This document shows positions 28,663-37,568 of a DNA stretch of 64,000 bases, piece by piece. Within the stretch, counting starts at the first letter, position 1; the number at the start of each line of letters is the position of its first letter. The notes under the pieces were generated by a model. That model saw only the letters and a program-made list of their open reading frames with translations, had not been told where the DNA came from and did no database searches. Made by a program: the position numbers and the translations under genes. The stretch is taken from positions 1,045,569 through 1,109,568 of the forward strand of contig CAVSFO010000001.1 in NCBI GenBank assembly GCA_963727245.1. Direction: 5' to 3'. Source of the stretch: JBKQVT01 sp963727245. Its GTDB lineage: Bacteria > Planctomycetota > Planctomycetia > Pirellulales > Thermoguttaceae.

Positions 28663-29663
28663 GTCTGACCGCCTCCAAGACCCGGTCCCGAGCGACGACG
28701 GACGGCCGGGATCGGGGTCAAGGATCGATGAAGCTGACGCCCACGGTTTGTGCGATCTGCGGCTCCGCGAGCGCGTCCGAAGAGTTGTACCCGGCGCGCC
28801 TGGACCCGACGGCCTTCTCGGCGCGCGTGTTTTCAGCGCGGCGTCCGCCGGACCGCTTGCACTACCGTATGGTGCGATGCCGGACGTGTGGACTGGTCCG
28901 CTCGGACCCGATCGCCGAGACCTCCGTGCTGCAGGGACTCTACGCCGACAGCCTTCTCAACTACGAGACGGAGTCGGCCAACCTGCGGCTGACCTATGGC
29001 CGTTGCCTGGTCGGACTGCGGCGCTACGGCGCCGTCCCGGGGAGCCTTCTGGAGATCGGCTGCGGCCGCGGGTTTCTCCTGGAAGAGGCCTTGTCGCAGG
29101 GCTACAGCTCGGTCCGAGGCGTGGAGCCGAGCCGCGATGCGGTGGCCAAGTCCTCGGAGCAGATTCGCCCGCGGATCGTCTGCGACCTGTTTCGTCCCGG
29201 CCTTTTCCCGCCGGCGGCATTCGACGTGGTTTGCATGTTCCAGGTTTTCGATCATGTTCCCGAACCGGCGGCGCTGCTCGACGAGTGTCTGCGGGTCCTT
29301 CGTCCCGGCGGCCTGGTGCTGGCGTTGAACCACAACATTCAGGCCTGGTCCGCCCGGATTCTGGGGCAGCGCAGCCCGATCATCGACGTGGAGCACACGT
29401 TCCTCTACAGCCCGCGAACCATGCGACGGCTCTTCGAGCGGCACGGTTTTGAAGTGCTCGAAGTGCGCCCGGTCTGGAACCGATACTCGCTCCAATACTT
29501 GTCGCGGCTTGCGCCGTTGCCCCCGCGAGTCCAGCAGTGGGGGCAGCGGCTGCTTTCGTCAACGGGACTGGGACGAATTCCCTGCACGGTCCCCTTGGGA
29601 AATCTCCGCCTCGTCGCCAGGAAGTCCTCGCCGACCGGAGAACAGCAAGGAATCATGCCATGA
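28659..29663 (+). CDS. SAM-dependent methyltransferase with N-terminal zinc-binding motif
   Basis: 334 residues. Two CxxC pairs near the N-terminus (TVCAICGSAS and MVRCRTCGLVRSDP) form a zinc ribbon. A class I methyltransferase domain follows with SLLEIGCGRGFLLEEALSQG (motif I), VRGVEPSRDAVAKS, FDVVCMFQVFDHVPEPAALL and CLRVLRPGGLVLALNHN. The Zn-ribbon plus methyltransferase arrangement is typical of enzymes in polysaccharide and deoxysugar clusters. The acceptor is unknown. Start ATG 28659 overlaps the previous stop; a frame extending to 28158 is only antisense to logic of the GT gene and is rejected. Confidence 0.85.
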   Translation: MSLTASKTRSRATTDGRDRGQGSMKLTPTVCAICGSASASEELYPARLDPTAFSARVFSARRPPDRLHYRMVRCRTCGLVRSDPIAETSVLQGLYADSLLNYETESANLRLTYGRCLVGLRRYGAVPGSLLEIGCGRGFLLEEALSQGYSSVRGVEPSRDAVAKSSEQIRPRIVCDLFRPGLFPPAAFDVVCMFQVFDHVPEPAALLDECLRVLRPGGLVLALNHNIQAWSARILGQRSPIIDVEHTFLYSPRTMRRLFERHGFEVLEVRPVWNRYSLQYLSRLAPLPPRVQQWGQRLLSSTGLGRIPCTVPLGNLRLVARKSSPTGEQQGIMP

Positions 29664-30409
29664 GCGTCATCGACTCCCATGCCCGCGCGTTCAACGACGA
29701 CGTGGAGCGTAACGGCGGCTATGCTTATACGACGGGAGCCCCCTTGAGCAGCCGCATGGCCAACCAGCGGCTGACCGCGGCCACGCTGGGCCTGGTCGAC
29801 TTTCGGGGCCAGCGAGTCCTCGACGTGGGTTGTGGCGATGGGACCTACACGGTGGAACTCTACGATCGGGGCGCCCCCGCCTTCGTCCAAGGCATCGATC
29901 CGGCGGAGGCGGCGATCGAGGCAGCCCGCAAAGCCGCCGGCACGCGGCGGATGAAATTCTGCGTCGGCAGCGCCTATGAGCTTCCCTACGACTCGCAAAG
30001 CTTCGACGTGGCCCAGCTTCGCGGCGTCCTGCACCACATGGACCGGCCCGTCGACGCCATTCGAGAGGCGCTGCGCGTGGCAGGACGAATCGTCGTCATC
30101 GAGCCCAACGGATACAGCCCGATCCTGAAACTGATCGAGCGGGTCTCACGCTACCATCGCGCGCATGGCGAGAAGTCGTATCCTCCGCATCGCTTGCGGA
30201 AATGGATCGAGGGCCTGGGAGGCGAGGTTACGGCCGGCCTTTTCGTGGGGTTGGTCCCCATGTTCGCGCCCGACGCGATGGCACGAGCGCTCAAGATCGT
30301 CGAGCCTCTTTTGGAATCCACTCCGGTTCTGCGCTCCGTCGGCTGCGCCGTCTACGTGTTTACGGCCAGCCGAAACACGCAGGATGGGGAGCCAAGGGCT
30401 ACGGCATGA
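29660..30409 (+). CDS. SAM-dependent methyltransferase
   Basis: 249 residues: MSVIDSHARAFNDDVERNGG, motif I RVLDVGCGDGTYTVELYDRG, then QGIDPAEAAIEAARKAAG, FDVAQLRGVLHHMDRPVDAI and VAGRIVVIEPNGYSP. It is of the Methyltransf_11/25 type. The C-terminal half contains a hydrophobic stretch (VTAGLFVGLVPMFAPDAMA). It sits in the overlapping operon (ATGA at both ends), consistent with methylation of a lipid-linked or nucleotide-linked sugar made by the neighbours. Confidence 0.88.
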   Translation: MSVIDSHARAFNDDVERNGGYAYTTGAPLSSRMANQRLTAATLGLVDFRGQRVLDVGCGDGTYTVELYDRGAPAFVQGIDPAEAAIEAARKAAGTRRMKFCVGSAYELPYDSQSFDVAQLRGVLHHMDRPVDAIREALRVAGRIVVIEPNGYSPILKLIERVSRYHRAHGEKSYPPHRLRKWIEGLGGEVTAGLFVGLVPMFAPDAMARALKIVEPLLESTPVLRSVGCAVYVFTASRNTQDGEPRATA

Positions 30410-31386
30410 GGCGAGTGTTCATTACAGGCGCGGGGGGGTTTATCGGCGCGAATCTCGCCCGGCGCATGCTGCACGATGGCCACGAAGTCCATGTCCTGAT
30501 GCCGGATCGCGAGGTCCTGTGGCGGCTGCAAGAGGTCGCCGCTGAGCTACGCCCCCACCCGGCGGACCTTCGCGACGCCGAGGCCGTCGCCGCCGTCCTG
30601 CGTCAGGTCCGTCCCGAATGGGTCTTCCATCTGGCGGCCCACGGCGCGTACTCCTGGCAAGACGACCGGCGGCGGATTCTGGAAACGAACTTCTTCGGCA
30701 CGGTGAACCTGCTGGAGGCCTGCGCCGCGGTGGGCGTGGAACGCTTCGTCAACACGGGCAGTTCGTCCGAGTATGGATTCAAGGACAACGCACCGGCCGA
30801 GGATGCGTGGCTGGAGCCGAACTCCTGCTATGCGGTCGCGAAGGCCTCGGCCACGTTGTTTTGTCGCTACTTCGCCCAGTCCCAAAACCTTCCCGCGGTC
30901 ACCCTCCGGCTCTATTCAGTCTTCGGACCATACGAGGAGCCCAGACGCCTCATGCCGTCGCTGATCGTACACGGCCTGATGGGCAAGTACCCGCCGTTGG
31001 TCGATCCGCGGGTGGCCCGCGATTACGTTCACGTCGACGACGTCGTGGAGGCCTATTGCCTTGCCGCCACGCGCCAGCACGAGCCGGGGGCGGTGTACAA
31101 CGTGGGAACCGGCGTGCAGACTGCTCTGGGCGAACTGGTGACGCTGGCCCGGACGGTCTTCGGCCTTCCTGAGGAGCCCCCCTGGGGCTCGATGCCTCGC
31201 CGCGCTTGGGACACCACGACCTGGAAGGCCGATAGCCGCAAGATGGAGGCGATCGGCTGGCGCCCGCAATATTCGCTAACCGCGGGCTTCGGCCGCTTCG
31301 TGAACTGGTTCCGCGAGGAGGACTGGCGTCCGGCCCACTATCGACGGCAGCTAGCCCTGGACGATCAGCGGGATCATGCATCATGA
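30406..31386 (+). CDS. NAD-dependent epimerase/dehydratase (extended SDR)
   Basis: 326 residues. RVFITGAGGFIGANLARRML gives the NAD motif GxxGxxG, followed by VFHLAAHGAYSWQDDRRRIL, a Ser-rich active-site loop NTGSSSEYGFKDNAP and the catalytic pair in NSCYAVAKASATLFCR (Tyr-xxx-Lys). LRLYSVFGPYEEPRRL and RDYVHVDDVVEAYCLAATRQ are usual for UDP-glucose 4-epimerase or dehydratase relatives. The substrate is probably a nucleotide sugar. It overlaps both neighbours by ATGA. Confidence 0.9.
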   Translation: MRRVFITGAGGFIGANLARRMLHDGHEVHVLMPDREVLWRLQEVAAELRPHPADLRDAEAVAAVLRQVRPEWVFHLAAHGAYSWQDDRRRILETNFFGTVNLLEACAAVGVERFVNTGSSSEYGFKDNAPAEDAWLEPNSCYAVAKASATLFCRYFAQSQNLPAVTLRLYSVFGPYEEPRRLMPSLIVHGLMGKYPPLVDPRVARDYVHVDDVVEAYCLAATRQHEPGAVYNVGTGVQTALGELVTLARTVFGLPEEPPWGSMPRRAWDTTTWKADSRKMEAIGWRPQYSLTAGFGRFVNWFREEDWRPAHYRRQLALDDQRDHAS

Positions 31387-33191
31387 AACTTCTGCGGCTG
31401 CTGCTGGTCCTGATCACCGAGATCTTCGCCAGTTGGACGCTTGCCTATCACTTTGCACTGCTGGTTCGGCTGCCCGCCCGGATGACCGTCGTTCCCTTCC
31501 TCGCCATCCTCCTGCCGCTGTTGGCCTGGTCGCGCCGCGATTGGCCGCGGGCCGTCCGCAGCCCGCGACGCGAGTGGTCCTTTGCCGGGGGCGTCCTCTT
31601 CTTCGGCGCGTTGCTGGGATTGCTGCCGCTGTTGATCCACAACGCCAATCCGGACGACTACAACTACTTCCATCGCGCGGTAGCGCAACTGGATTGCCTG
31701 GACCAACCCTTTTTCCTGACCGAGACGGGGCTCCATCCTTCCGGGCTTCCCCAGCTATCGATTCCTCACACCATGACCTCGTACGAGCCGGGCGTGGCCT
31801 TGGCCGCGCGCCTGACCGGTATGGACCCGCTGGAATGTTACTTCAACGGCATGGCGCTGCTGTCCGTGTTGCTGGTGACGGCGGTGTTGTCGCTGTTGTA
31901 CCGCCACTTTCGCCTGGGACCGCGCACGGCCCTGGCGGCGACGCTGGTCGCGGTGCTCTACATGGCCACCGACCTGCGGCACTCCAGATGCTATGGCACG
32001 ATTCTCTTGTACGGCTGGATCGGCAAGGCGCTGCTCTGGGGAGTGTTGCTGCCCTGGACCGTTCTCTTGACGTGGCGGTTCTTGCGCCGGCCGAACCGGT
32101 CCCGTTTCGTCCCCTTGTTGCTCTGCGGCGTCTGTGCGCCGGGGCTGACGGGATCGGGACTGTTCCTCTTTCCGGTCGAGATCGCCTGCGTCTCGCTGGC
32201 CTATCTTCTTCAATCGCCCTTCTGCTGGAGACGACTCCGCCGCGTGGTCTTCGTCAACGCCGGCGGCGGCTATTGCCTGGCGATTGCCGCGCTCGCCTTG
32301 ACAGGCGCGATCCCTCGGCCGGCAAACACGGAGGCGTGGATCCAGGGGTGGCCTGCCACGTGGTGGCAGGACCTCGGACTGGTCTTCAGCAGCCGCGGCG
32401 TGATCCTCCGCGACGCCCTGATGGTCTTCCTGATTCCCTGGATTGCACTGCCGCGGCCCTTTGCTCGCGTGGCGATGCTCCTCGGGGTGGCCGTGCTGCT
32501 GGTCGTCGCGAATCCTCTCAGCGGTCCGCTGTGGATGGGGATCGTCACGCCGGCAGCGTACTGGCGGTTTGTCTTTCTGCTGCCACTGGCCTGGTATGCC
32601 GGGCTCATCATTCCGTCGCTGGCGCGCCATTACACCAGCCGCTCGTATGCGATCGTAAGTCGTAGCGTTGCAGTGGTTGGAGTCCTCGCCATGGTCGTCG
32701 TCTGGCGTCATTCGTATTTCTGGCCGCCTCGCCTGCCGCACGAAATCTCGATCAAATCTCCCTGGGAACTCCGCCTCCCACGTCAGGAAGCCGAATTTGC
32801 GCGACGCGCCCTTCCCTACCTCCACGGCCGATACGTCCTTGGTCCGGAGAGCGTGTCCAGCACGATCGCCCTTCTGGATCCGACAGTCAGATTCGACGCC
32901 GTCCGAGGGACCGAGCATTTTTTTGCCAATGCCGGACTCCGTGCGGAGGGCCTCCGTCGCCTCGCCTCGCAGAGAGCCGTCAGCGAAGGAGACGCGGCGG
33001 GTTCCCCAACCAAGGAACAGGTCGCTGCGCTCGACGGGGCGCTTCGGCGGGGAGTCGATGCCGTGATCCTGGTCGATTCCCAGCCCGTGCGGCGATCGGT
33101 GACGCCCCAACTGAGCGGGCTTGCCGCCAGCGACTGGCGGTTTGCCGCGGCGGGTTTCGGATACGCCTTGTATCTGCGGGTTAAGGAATGA
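31383..33191 (+). CDS. Large polytopic membrane protein of the glycan operon
   Basis: 602 residues with about ten membrane helices in the first 440 (LLRLLLVLITEIFASWTLAY, GVLFFGALLGLLPLLIHNAN, ALLSVLLVTAVLSLLYRHF and others). A periplasmic-type C-terminal domain of about 140 residues follows (YVLGPESVSSTIALLDPTVR). After the second helix comes the acidic motif NPDDYNYFHRAVAQLD, placed where GT-C glycosyltransferases carry their catalytic aspartates. The overall shape matches lipid-linked-sugar-using GT-C or DUF6077-type proteins, but no family call is certain. In context it may transfer the undecaprenyl-linked sugar made by the GT2 enzyme. Confidence 0.7.
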   Translation: MKLLRLLLVLITEIFASWTLAYHFALLVRLPARMTVVPFLAILLPLLAWSRRDWPRAVRSPRREWSFAGGVLFFGALLGLLPLLIHNANPDDYNYFHRAVAQLDCLDQPFFLTETGLHPSGLPQLSIPHTMTSYEPGVALAARLTGMDPLECYFNGMALLSVLLVTAVLSLLYRHFRLGPRTALAATLVAVLYMATDLRHSRCYGTILLYGWIGKALLWGVLLPWTVLLTWRFLRRPNRSRFVPLLLCGVCAPGLTGSGLFLFPVEIACVSLAYLLQSPFCWRRLRRVVFVNAGGGYCLAIAALALTGAIPRPANTEAWIQGWPATWWQDLGLVFSSRGVILRDALMVFLIPWIALPRPFARVAMLLGVAVLLVVANPLSGPLWMGIVTPAAYWRFVFLLPLAWYAGLIIPSLARHYTSRSYAIVSRSVAVVGVLAMVVVWRHSYFWPPRLPHEISIKSPWELRLPRQEAEFARRALPYLHGRYVLGPESVSSTIALLDPTVRFDAVRGTEHFFANAGLRAEGLRRLASQRAVSEGDAAGSPTKEQVAALDGALRRGVDAVILVDSQPVRRSVTPQLSGLAASDWRFAAAGFGYALYLRVKE

Positions 33192-33195
33192 TTCG

Positions 33196-33837
33196 ATGCC
33201 GTGGCTGACACAACGTCGTTTCCCATTTCTCTGGAACTGTTTCCAGTGGGCGATCGGCGGAACGGTGGACAAGCGCCGTCTCTGCCTGAAACATTACTCC
33301 GGACAGAATCGAGTCTTGGAGGTGGGCTGCTCGGTGGGAAATATCGCCGTCGCCTTCCTGGGGAGGCCCGGCCTTCGCTATGTCGGCATCGATATTGACC
33401 CCGGCGCGATCGCGTTGGCCAAAAAATGCTTTGCCCAATACAGCACGTTTTCATTCCGCTGCCAGGACCTTACCAAGTTGGCCGATGTGAGCGAGCGTTT
33501 TGATTTTGTTCTCGTGGCCGGCGTCCTGCACCATCTGTCTGACTCCCAAAGCCTGTCCTTGGTCCATGCTGCGTGCAAGTTGCTGGATGAGCAGGGCCTG
33601 CTGGTGGTCGTCGAGCCCGTAGCGCCGGAACCGGGTGATTCGAATTTCCTCCGCTTCTATTTGCGGACATTCGAACAAGGAGAGCATGTGCGGGACCTCG
33701 CGACGCTCGGAAGGTTGCTCGACTCCCTGCAAGGTTTGGTGCCCTGCGGGCAAGAGACGTGCCTGGTCAGTGCGACGCCGGTGGGAGTGCCCAAGTGCGC
33801 TCGTTTCGGAACATGGCGGTTCCGGAGGGCCTCATGA
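33196..33837 (+). CDS. SAM-dependent methyltransferase
   Basis: 213 residues from ATG 33196. MPWLTQRRFPFLWNCFQWAI, motif I NRVLEVGCSVGNIAVAFLGR, YVGIDIDPGAIALAKKCFAQ, FDFVLVAGVLHHLSDSQSLS and LDEQGLLVVVEPVAPEPGD. It is a compact class I fold, third methyltransferase of the operon. The preceding stop is five bases before the start and the next ATG overlaps its TGA. It likely methylates the same glycan or its lipid carrier; no acceptor evidence. Confidence 0.85.
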   Translation: MPWLTQRRFPFLWNCFQWAIGGTVDKRRLCLKHYSGQNRVLEVGCSVGNIAVAFLGRPGLRYVGIDIDPGAIALAKKCFAQYSTFSFRCQDLTKLADVSERFDFVLVAGVLHHLSDSQSLSLVHAACKLLDEQGLLVVVEPVAPEPGDSNFLRFYLRTFEQGEHVRDLATLGRLLDSLQGLVPCGQETCLVSATPVGVPKCARFGTWRFRRAS

Positions 33838-35406
33838 TGCGGATCGTCTCGATTGGCTGGTCTGGCGTGCTCCTGTGTCTGATGCTCGCGTCCGTGCCGA
33901 CGCTGGACCACTTCCTCAACAGTCCGGACATGGGATATCAACTGTCCCTGGGGCGCGTGATGGTGCTGGGAAAGTTTCCCTTCGTGGATATGATTCAACA
34001 TTACGGCCCGCTGGTGACTCTCACCAGCGCCGCCGGACAATGGGTCTGCAACTCCGCCATCTCGGAAGCGATCATCTGCTGCCTCGGCTATGCTCTGGCG
34101 CTCGTCTGCATTTTCCAGGTGGTCCGGCGAGGCGCAGCGGCGCGGCCTGAACTTGCCGTGATCGCGGCTATCGCCGCTTCGTTCGGCGCCTGGTGCATTC
34201 TCGCGCGCTTCTACAAGTGGTACTATTGGCTTTTCCCCATGCTGACGCTAGTGGCCCTGGATCGTCTCTGCGGCGACGAGGGGCGAAAACGCCGCTGGTA
34301 TCTTGCCGCCGGCCTGATTGCGGGAATTGGATTCCTCTATCGGCACAACTTGGGGCTGGCCTGCCTGGGAACTGCCGCCTTAACCCTCGTCATGGAGGTC
34401 CGCCTGGCCAGAAGGGATCGCAAGTCGTGGGTCAAACTGGCATGGGCGGCAGCCGGCTTTCTCTTTCCACTGGCCTGCTGGTTTCTGGCCCTCACCGTCG
34501 TTGGCGGGCCGATCAGTTGCCGATGGTATCTCTCGGCCTTGTTGGCCGGCACGTCCGGAGTGGTTGAGCATTGGCGACTGCCATGGCCGCGCTGGAATTG
34601 GCACGCCCCGGCGTCCGAGGAGTCGTGCCGTGTTCTGCTGCTGGCCATGATGGGGCTCTCCTACGGTTTCGCGATCCTGGTTGGGGCAAGAGACCTGATG
34701 CGACGGAGGCCCGCGGGAGATGCCGCCCTCTTGTTCGCCGCGGGCTTGTTGGGTGTCGCCCTGGCGCCGCAGGCCCTGTTCCGCCCGGACCTCCAACATA
34801 TCCTTCAGATCATTCCTCCCCTGGTGGTGGTCGCCTCGATTTTCCTCATGCGTCTTCTCTGCGGGCACGGACGGCAAGACCAGGCACGTTGGAAACGCGC
34901 CCTGGAGTTGACGGCCGCCTTGCTTTACCTGACGCTGTTGGTCTTTCCCATGGTCTGTTTGCGGCCCGGCCTTCGCTTCGACATGGCTCGGCCGGGCAGG
35001 AGCCTGCCCGCGCTATCGAGCCATTGCCAGCGGGCTGAACGCCGCAGATCCTGACAACCCGGTGGTTCAAGTCGCCCGCGCCGTACAGCTCCACACCTCG
35101 CCCGATCAGCGAATTCTCGTGGTTTCCCTTTTGCCGCAGATCTACTTCTGGGCCGATCGGCCCATGAGCGGCCTTCTCAACGGCTATGCGGGAATCTTCG
35201 CCCAAGACTCATGGCGGCGCCGCAACCTGGAAGCCGTGCAACGGGAGCCTCCGACCCTGGTCGTGGCCGACGGTCAATTCCTCCGCGGCAACGCCGATTC
35301 GCTCTTTCAAAAATTCAATCCCGAGCTGTATGGCTGGTTGAAACAGCATTACCGACGGGTCGTTGCCGAGTGTGGGACTCTGGTCGTTTACGCCCGTGCG
35401 CCGTAA
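33834..35406 (+). CDS. Polytopic membrane protein of the glycan operon, frameshifted
   Basis: About 523 residues when repaired near 35000-35011. Roughly eight to ten helices cover the first 390 residues (IGWSGVLLCLMLASVPTLDH, ALALVCIFQVVRR, WYYWLFPMLTLVALDRLCGD). After the break, a soluble C-terminal domain reads YRAIASGLNAADPDNPVVQV, QRILVVSLLPQIYFWADRPM and PPTLVVADGQFLRGN. The early loop SPDMGYQLSLGRVMVLGKFP followed by VDMIQHYGPL resembles GT-C/ArnT-like proteins, which have acidic residues there. It is the last gene of the overlapping run. Confidence 0.65.
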
Positions 35407-35477
35407 CTCCTCCCTTGGTTGCAGCCGCTCAGCGCGGTGTGGGCATCGGCAACTCGTGCTCTGTCAGTCGTCGAGTG

Positions 35478-35544
<67 letters not shown>

Positions 35545-35620
35545 ATCCATCAGACCACGGTTGACGGAGCACTCGGCAGGCGGCCTTTTCTGCTGTCACA
35601 TCGCCCGCCGAAACACTCGC

Positions 35621-36844
35621 CTACTTCGCTTTCACGATGCTCAGCGTGGCCGGCTGAGCGGTAATCTTCAGCTTCGGGATGGTAATGCACCCCGTAGCGT
35701 CGGCCCGGACCTCTCCGCCGGCCGTGCCGAACGTCCAACGCACCGTTTCGCCGGGGGCCACCCGCAGCATCTGGAGCCTGCGCAGGCTGACGTCCGCCGT
35801 CGCCTCTGCCGGGATGGTAAACGTGGTCTTGAGTTCCGAGGGCTTGACCAGGAAAAGCGACATCTCGATCGCATCCCGCGTATCACGCAGGACTTTCCAA
35901 CGGAAGAACGCGTTGACCTGGCCCGACTTGTTGCTGGCGATATGGTCCGGCCACGGCAGGGGATCGTTCGTCGAGGCGTAGGTGAAGCCGGATAGGCCTC
36001 GTTCTTCCTGACGCTCAGCCAGTCGAAGGAATTGATCAGGTCGTTGACCTTCATGACTTTCGCGAAGGTGCCTTCATGGCCGAACGGACCCCAATAGAAG
36101 ATAAGCGCGTATCTCCGCTCGTTCATGGCCTTGACAAAAGTGTCGTGACTCTTGGACCACGAGTCGTTTTGAGCGGAGAAGTCGATCACGATCGGCGGAT
36201 CGGGGAGGGTGACGCCGGCCGGCACCGTGCGCGGCGGGAAGTACATCCGGTCGGAGACATGTTCGACCTTGGCGGGCACATTCGCCTTGACGGCGGCGAA
36301 GACATCGCCGTGGCGCATGCCGATGCCCAGGGTGCCGCTGCCGCCCATGGAGATGCCGCACAAGTAGACGCGGTTCTCGTCGATGCCGTATTGCTTGATC
36401 ACCCATTTCACCGTGTCGATTACCCGTTTGTCCGTGGGGCTGACCTGCGGGCCCTTGTATTTATCAATACCCCACCACCAGTCTCCCTGGTTGGCGCGGC
36501 AATCGAGATAGAGCGCAAAGAAGTCTTCCGGCGCACGGTAGAGGTCGTGGTTGCCGACCGTGGTCGTGCAGCCCAGGCTCGAGTAGAACGTCGTGCCCGG
36601 CGGAATGGAGGACGACGTACAGCGGCGCGTTGGCACGGGCCTGCTTGGGATGGAGCACCAGGAACGTGTCGGTTTGGGGCGCCGCATAGCCCCATTCCTT
36701 CTTGATCCCGTGCTTGAAGGTCTCCAGTTTCCGCTCCGTAAAGATCGATTCCTTTTCCTTCTGCGGGGGCCATCCAGGCGTGGCGGCACCGGCCGCCACC
36801 GCAAACGCCACAACCAGACTCATCGCGAGCATCGTCTTTTTCAC
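35621..36844 (-). CDS. Secreted alpha/beta-hydrolase (esterase/peptidase type), two frame breaks
   Basis: About 408 residues after joining three frames (breaks near 36592 and 35995). The signal peptide is MLAMSLVVAFAVAAGAA. The nucleophile elbow is VYLCGISMGGSGTLGIGMRH (GxSxGG), the strand with the catalytic acid is probably PPIVIDFSAQNDSWS, and a candidate histidine lies in YWGPFGHEGTFAKVM. The C-terminal part (MSLFLVKPSELKTTFTIPAE and GETVRWTFGTAGGEVRA) is a beta-sandwich as in polyhydroxyalkanoate or xylan-esterase relatives. It is likely periplasmic. The substrate is not assignable. Its 5' side abuts a short palindromic element. Confidence 0.7.
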
Positions 36845-36882
36845 GTCATTTTCCTTGCACGTTGTTTGTGATTCTCAAGGAT

Positions 36883-36971
36883 CGGGAAATCAACAAGTGT
36901 CGCCTTTCGCGCCGCGAAAGTTGCGGCCTTCGCGGAGCGAAAGGCAACAAAGTCGAAGGTTATTGTTTCCC
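36883..36971. repeat. Short palindromic MITE-like element, copy 1
   Basis: About 89 bp with outer ends CGGGAAATCAAC / GTTATTGTTTCCC and an inner palindrome GTCGCCTTTCGCGCCGCGAA...TTCGCGGAGCGAAAGGCAAC. It closely matches copy 2 at 52695-52785 in length, order of motifs and sequence, and encodes no protein. It is 38 bases upstream of the hydrolase start. Confidence 0.75.
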
Positions 36972-37213
36972 TAATCCTAGGCGTCCCCGGGGGCGATGGC
37001 CGGACGCGGCGGGTGTCATCAGGCCGGGTAACGTCTTGGCGCCCACCCAGCCGTTCACGGGCGACCTCATCGATTATAGCATGGCCCATTGTCGTTTTGG
37101 CGATGACCAAGTCAAGGGGCTGGATCGTTCCGCCGCACCCCTGGCTGGCCGACGCCGTTGCCAAAGGTAAAATGTTCTTGTGCCAGGTCGCCGGAATAAG
37201 GGGGGACTGCGCC

Positions 37214-37276
37214 GTGCAAATCACGACCGTCCTGGGCAGCCCCAGACGCCGAGGCAATACGGCCAAGGTTCACTGA
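37214..37276 (+). pseudogene. N-terminal fragment of a flavodoxin-fold FMN reductase
   Basis: GTG 37214 opens a frame reading VQITTVLGSPRRRGNTAKV then H and a stop. This is the FMN phosphate-binding loop (GSPR..GNTAKV) of NADPH-dependent FMN reductase/flavodoxin-like proteins, cut off after 20 codons. No continuation is seen; a 221-bp palindrome begins 27 bases further on and may mark the deletion point. Confidence 0.7.
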
Positions 37277-37302
37277 TTCCGATTTCCCTCGGCCCTATAA
37301 CT

Positions 37303-37523
37303 CTACTGCGCAAGAATGGCAGTCGAAAATGGGGACTGGCTCCGTCGCCTCATTAACGCGCTGCGTGATAAAACGGCCTCCGGCGACGGTGCCTGTCCCC
37401 TTTTTCGACGGACCACCACTGCGGAAAAAGGGGACAGGCACCGTGGCGGCATCGTTTCTCCTGACGCAGCAGCAGTTTGCGCCACGGAGCCAGTCCCCAT
37501 TTTCCGCGAACCTTGCGCAGTAG
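37303..37523. repeat. Nested 221-bp palindromic repeat element (REP/BIME-like)
   Basis: The outer arms CTACTGCGCAAG / CTTGCGCAGTAG enclose a 21-bp pair (37325-37345 and 37484-37504, GAAAATGGGGACTGGCTCCG plus T). Inside that is an 18-bp pair GGTGCCTGTCCCCTTTTT / AAAAAGGGGACAGGCACC (37388-37405, 37425-37442). The two arm types are variants of each other (GGGGAC A/T GGC A/T CC), giving four alternating copies. No protein is encoded. Confidence 0.9.
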
Positions 37524-37568
37524 TAATATATAGACTGACGAAATCGGCAGGAGATGGAGGACTTTTTC

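Noticed and set aside
31755..33272. 505-codon minus-strand frame opposite the large membrane protein
   Set aside because: Antisense with Gln/Arg/His-rich composition; the plus strand encodes clear membrane helices and fits the operon's overlaps.
36841..37266. Minus-strand frame of 141 codons upstream of the hydrolase
   Set aside because: It runs through the palindromic element and the flavodoxin fragment; no family pattern.
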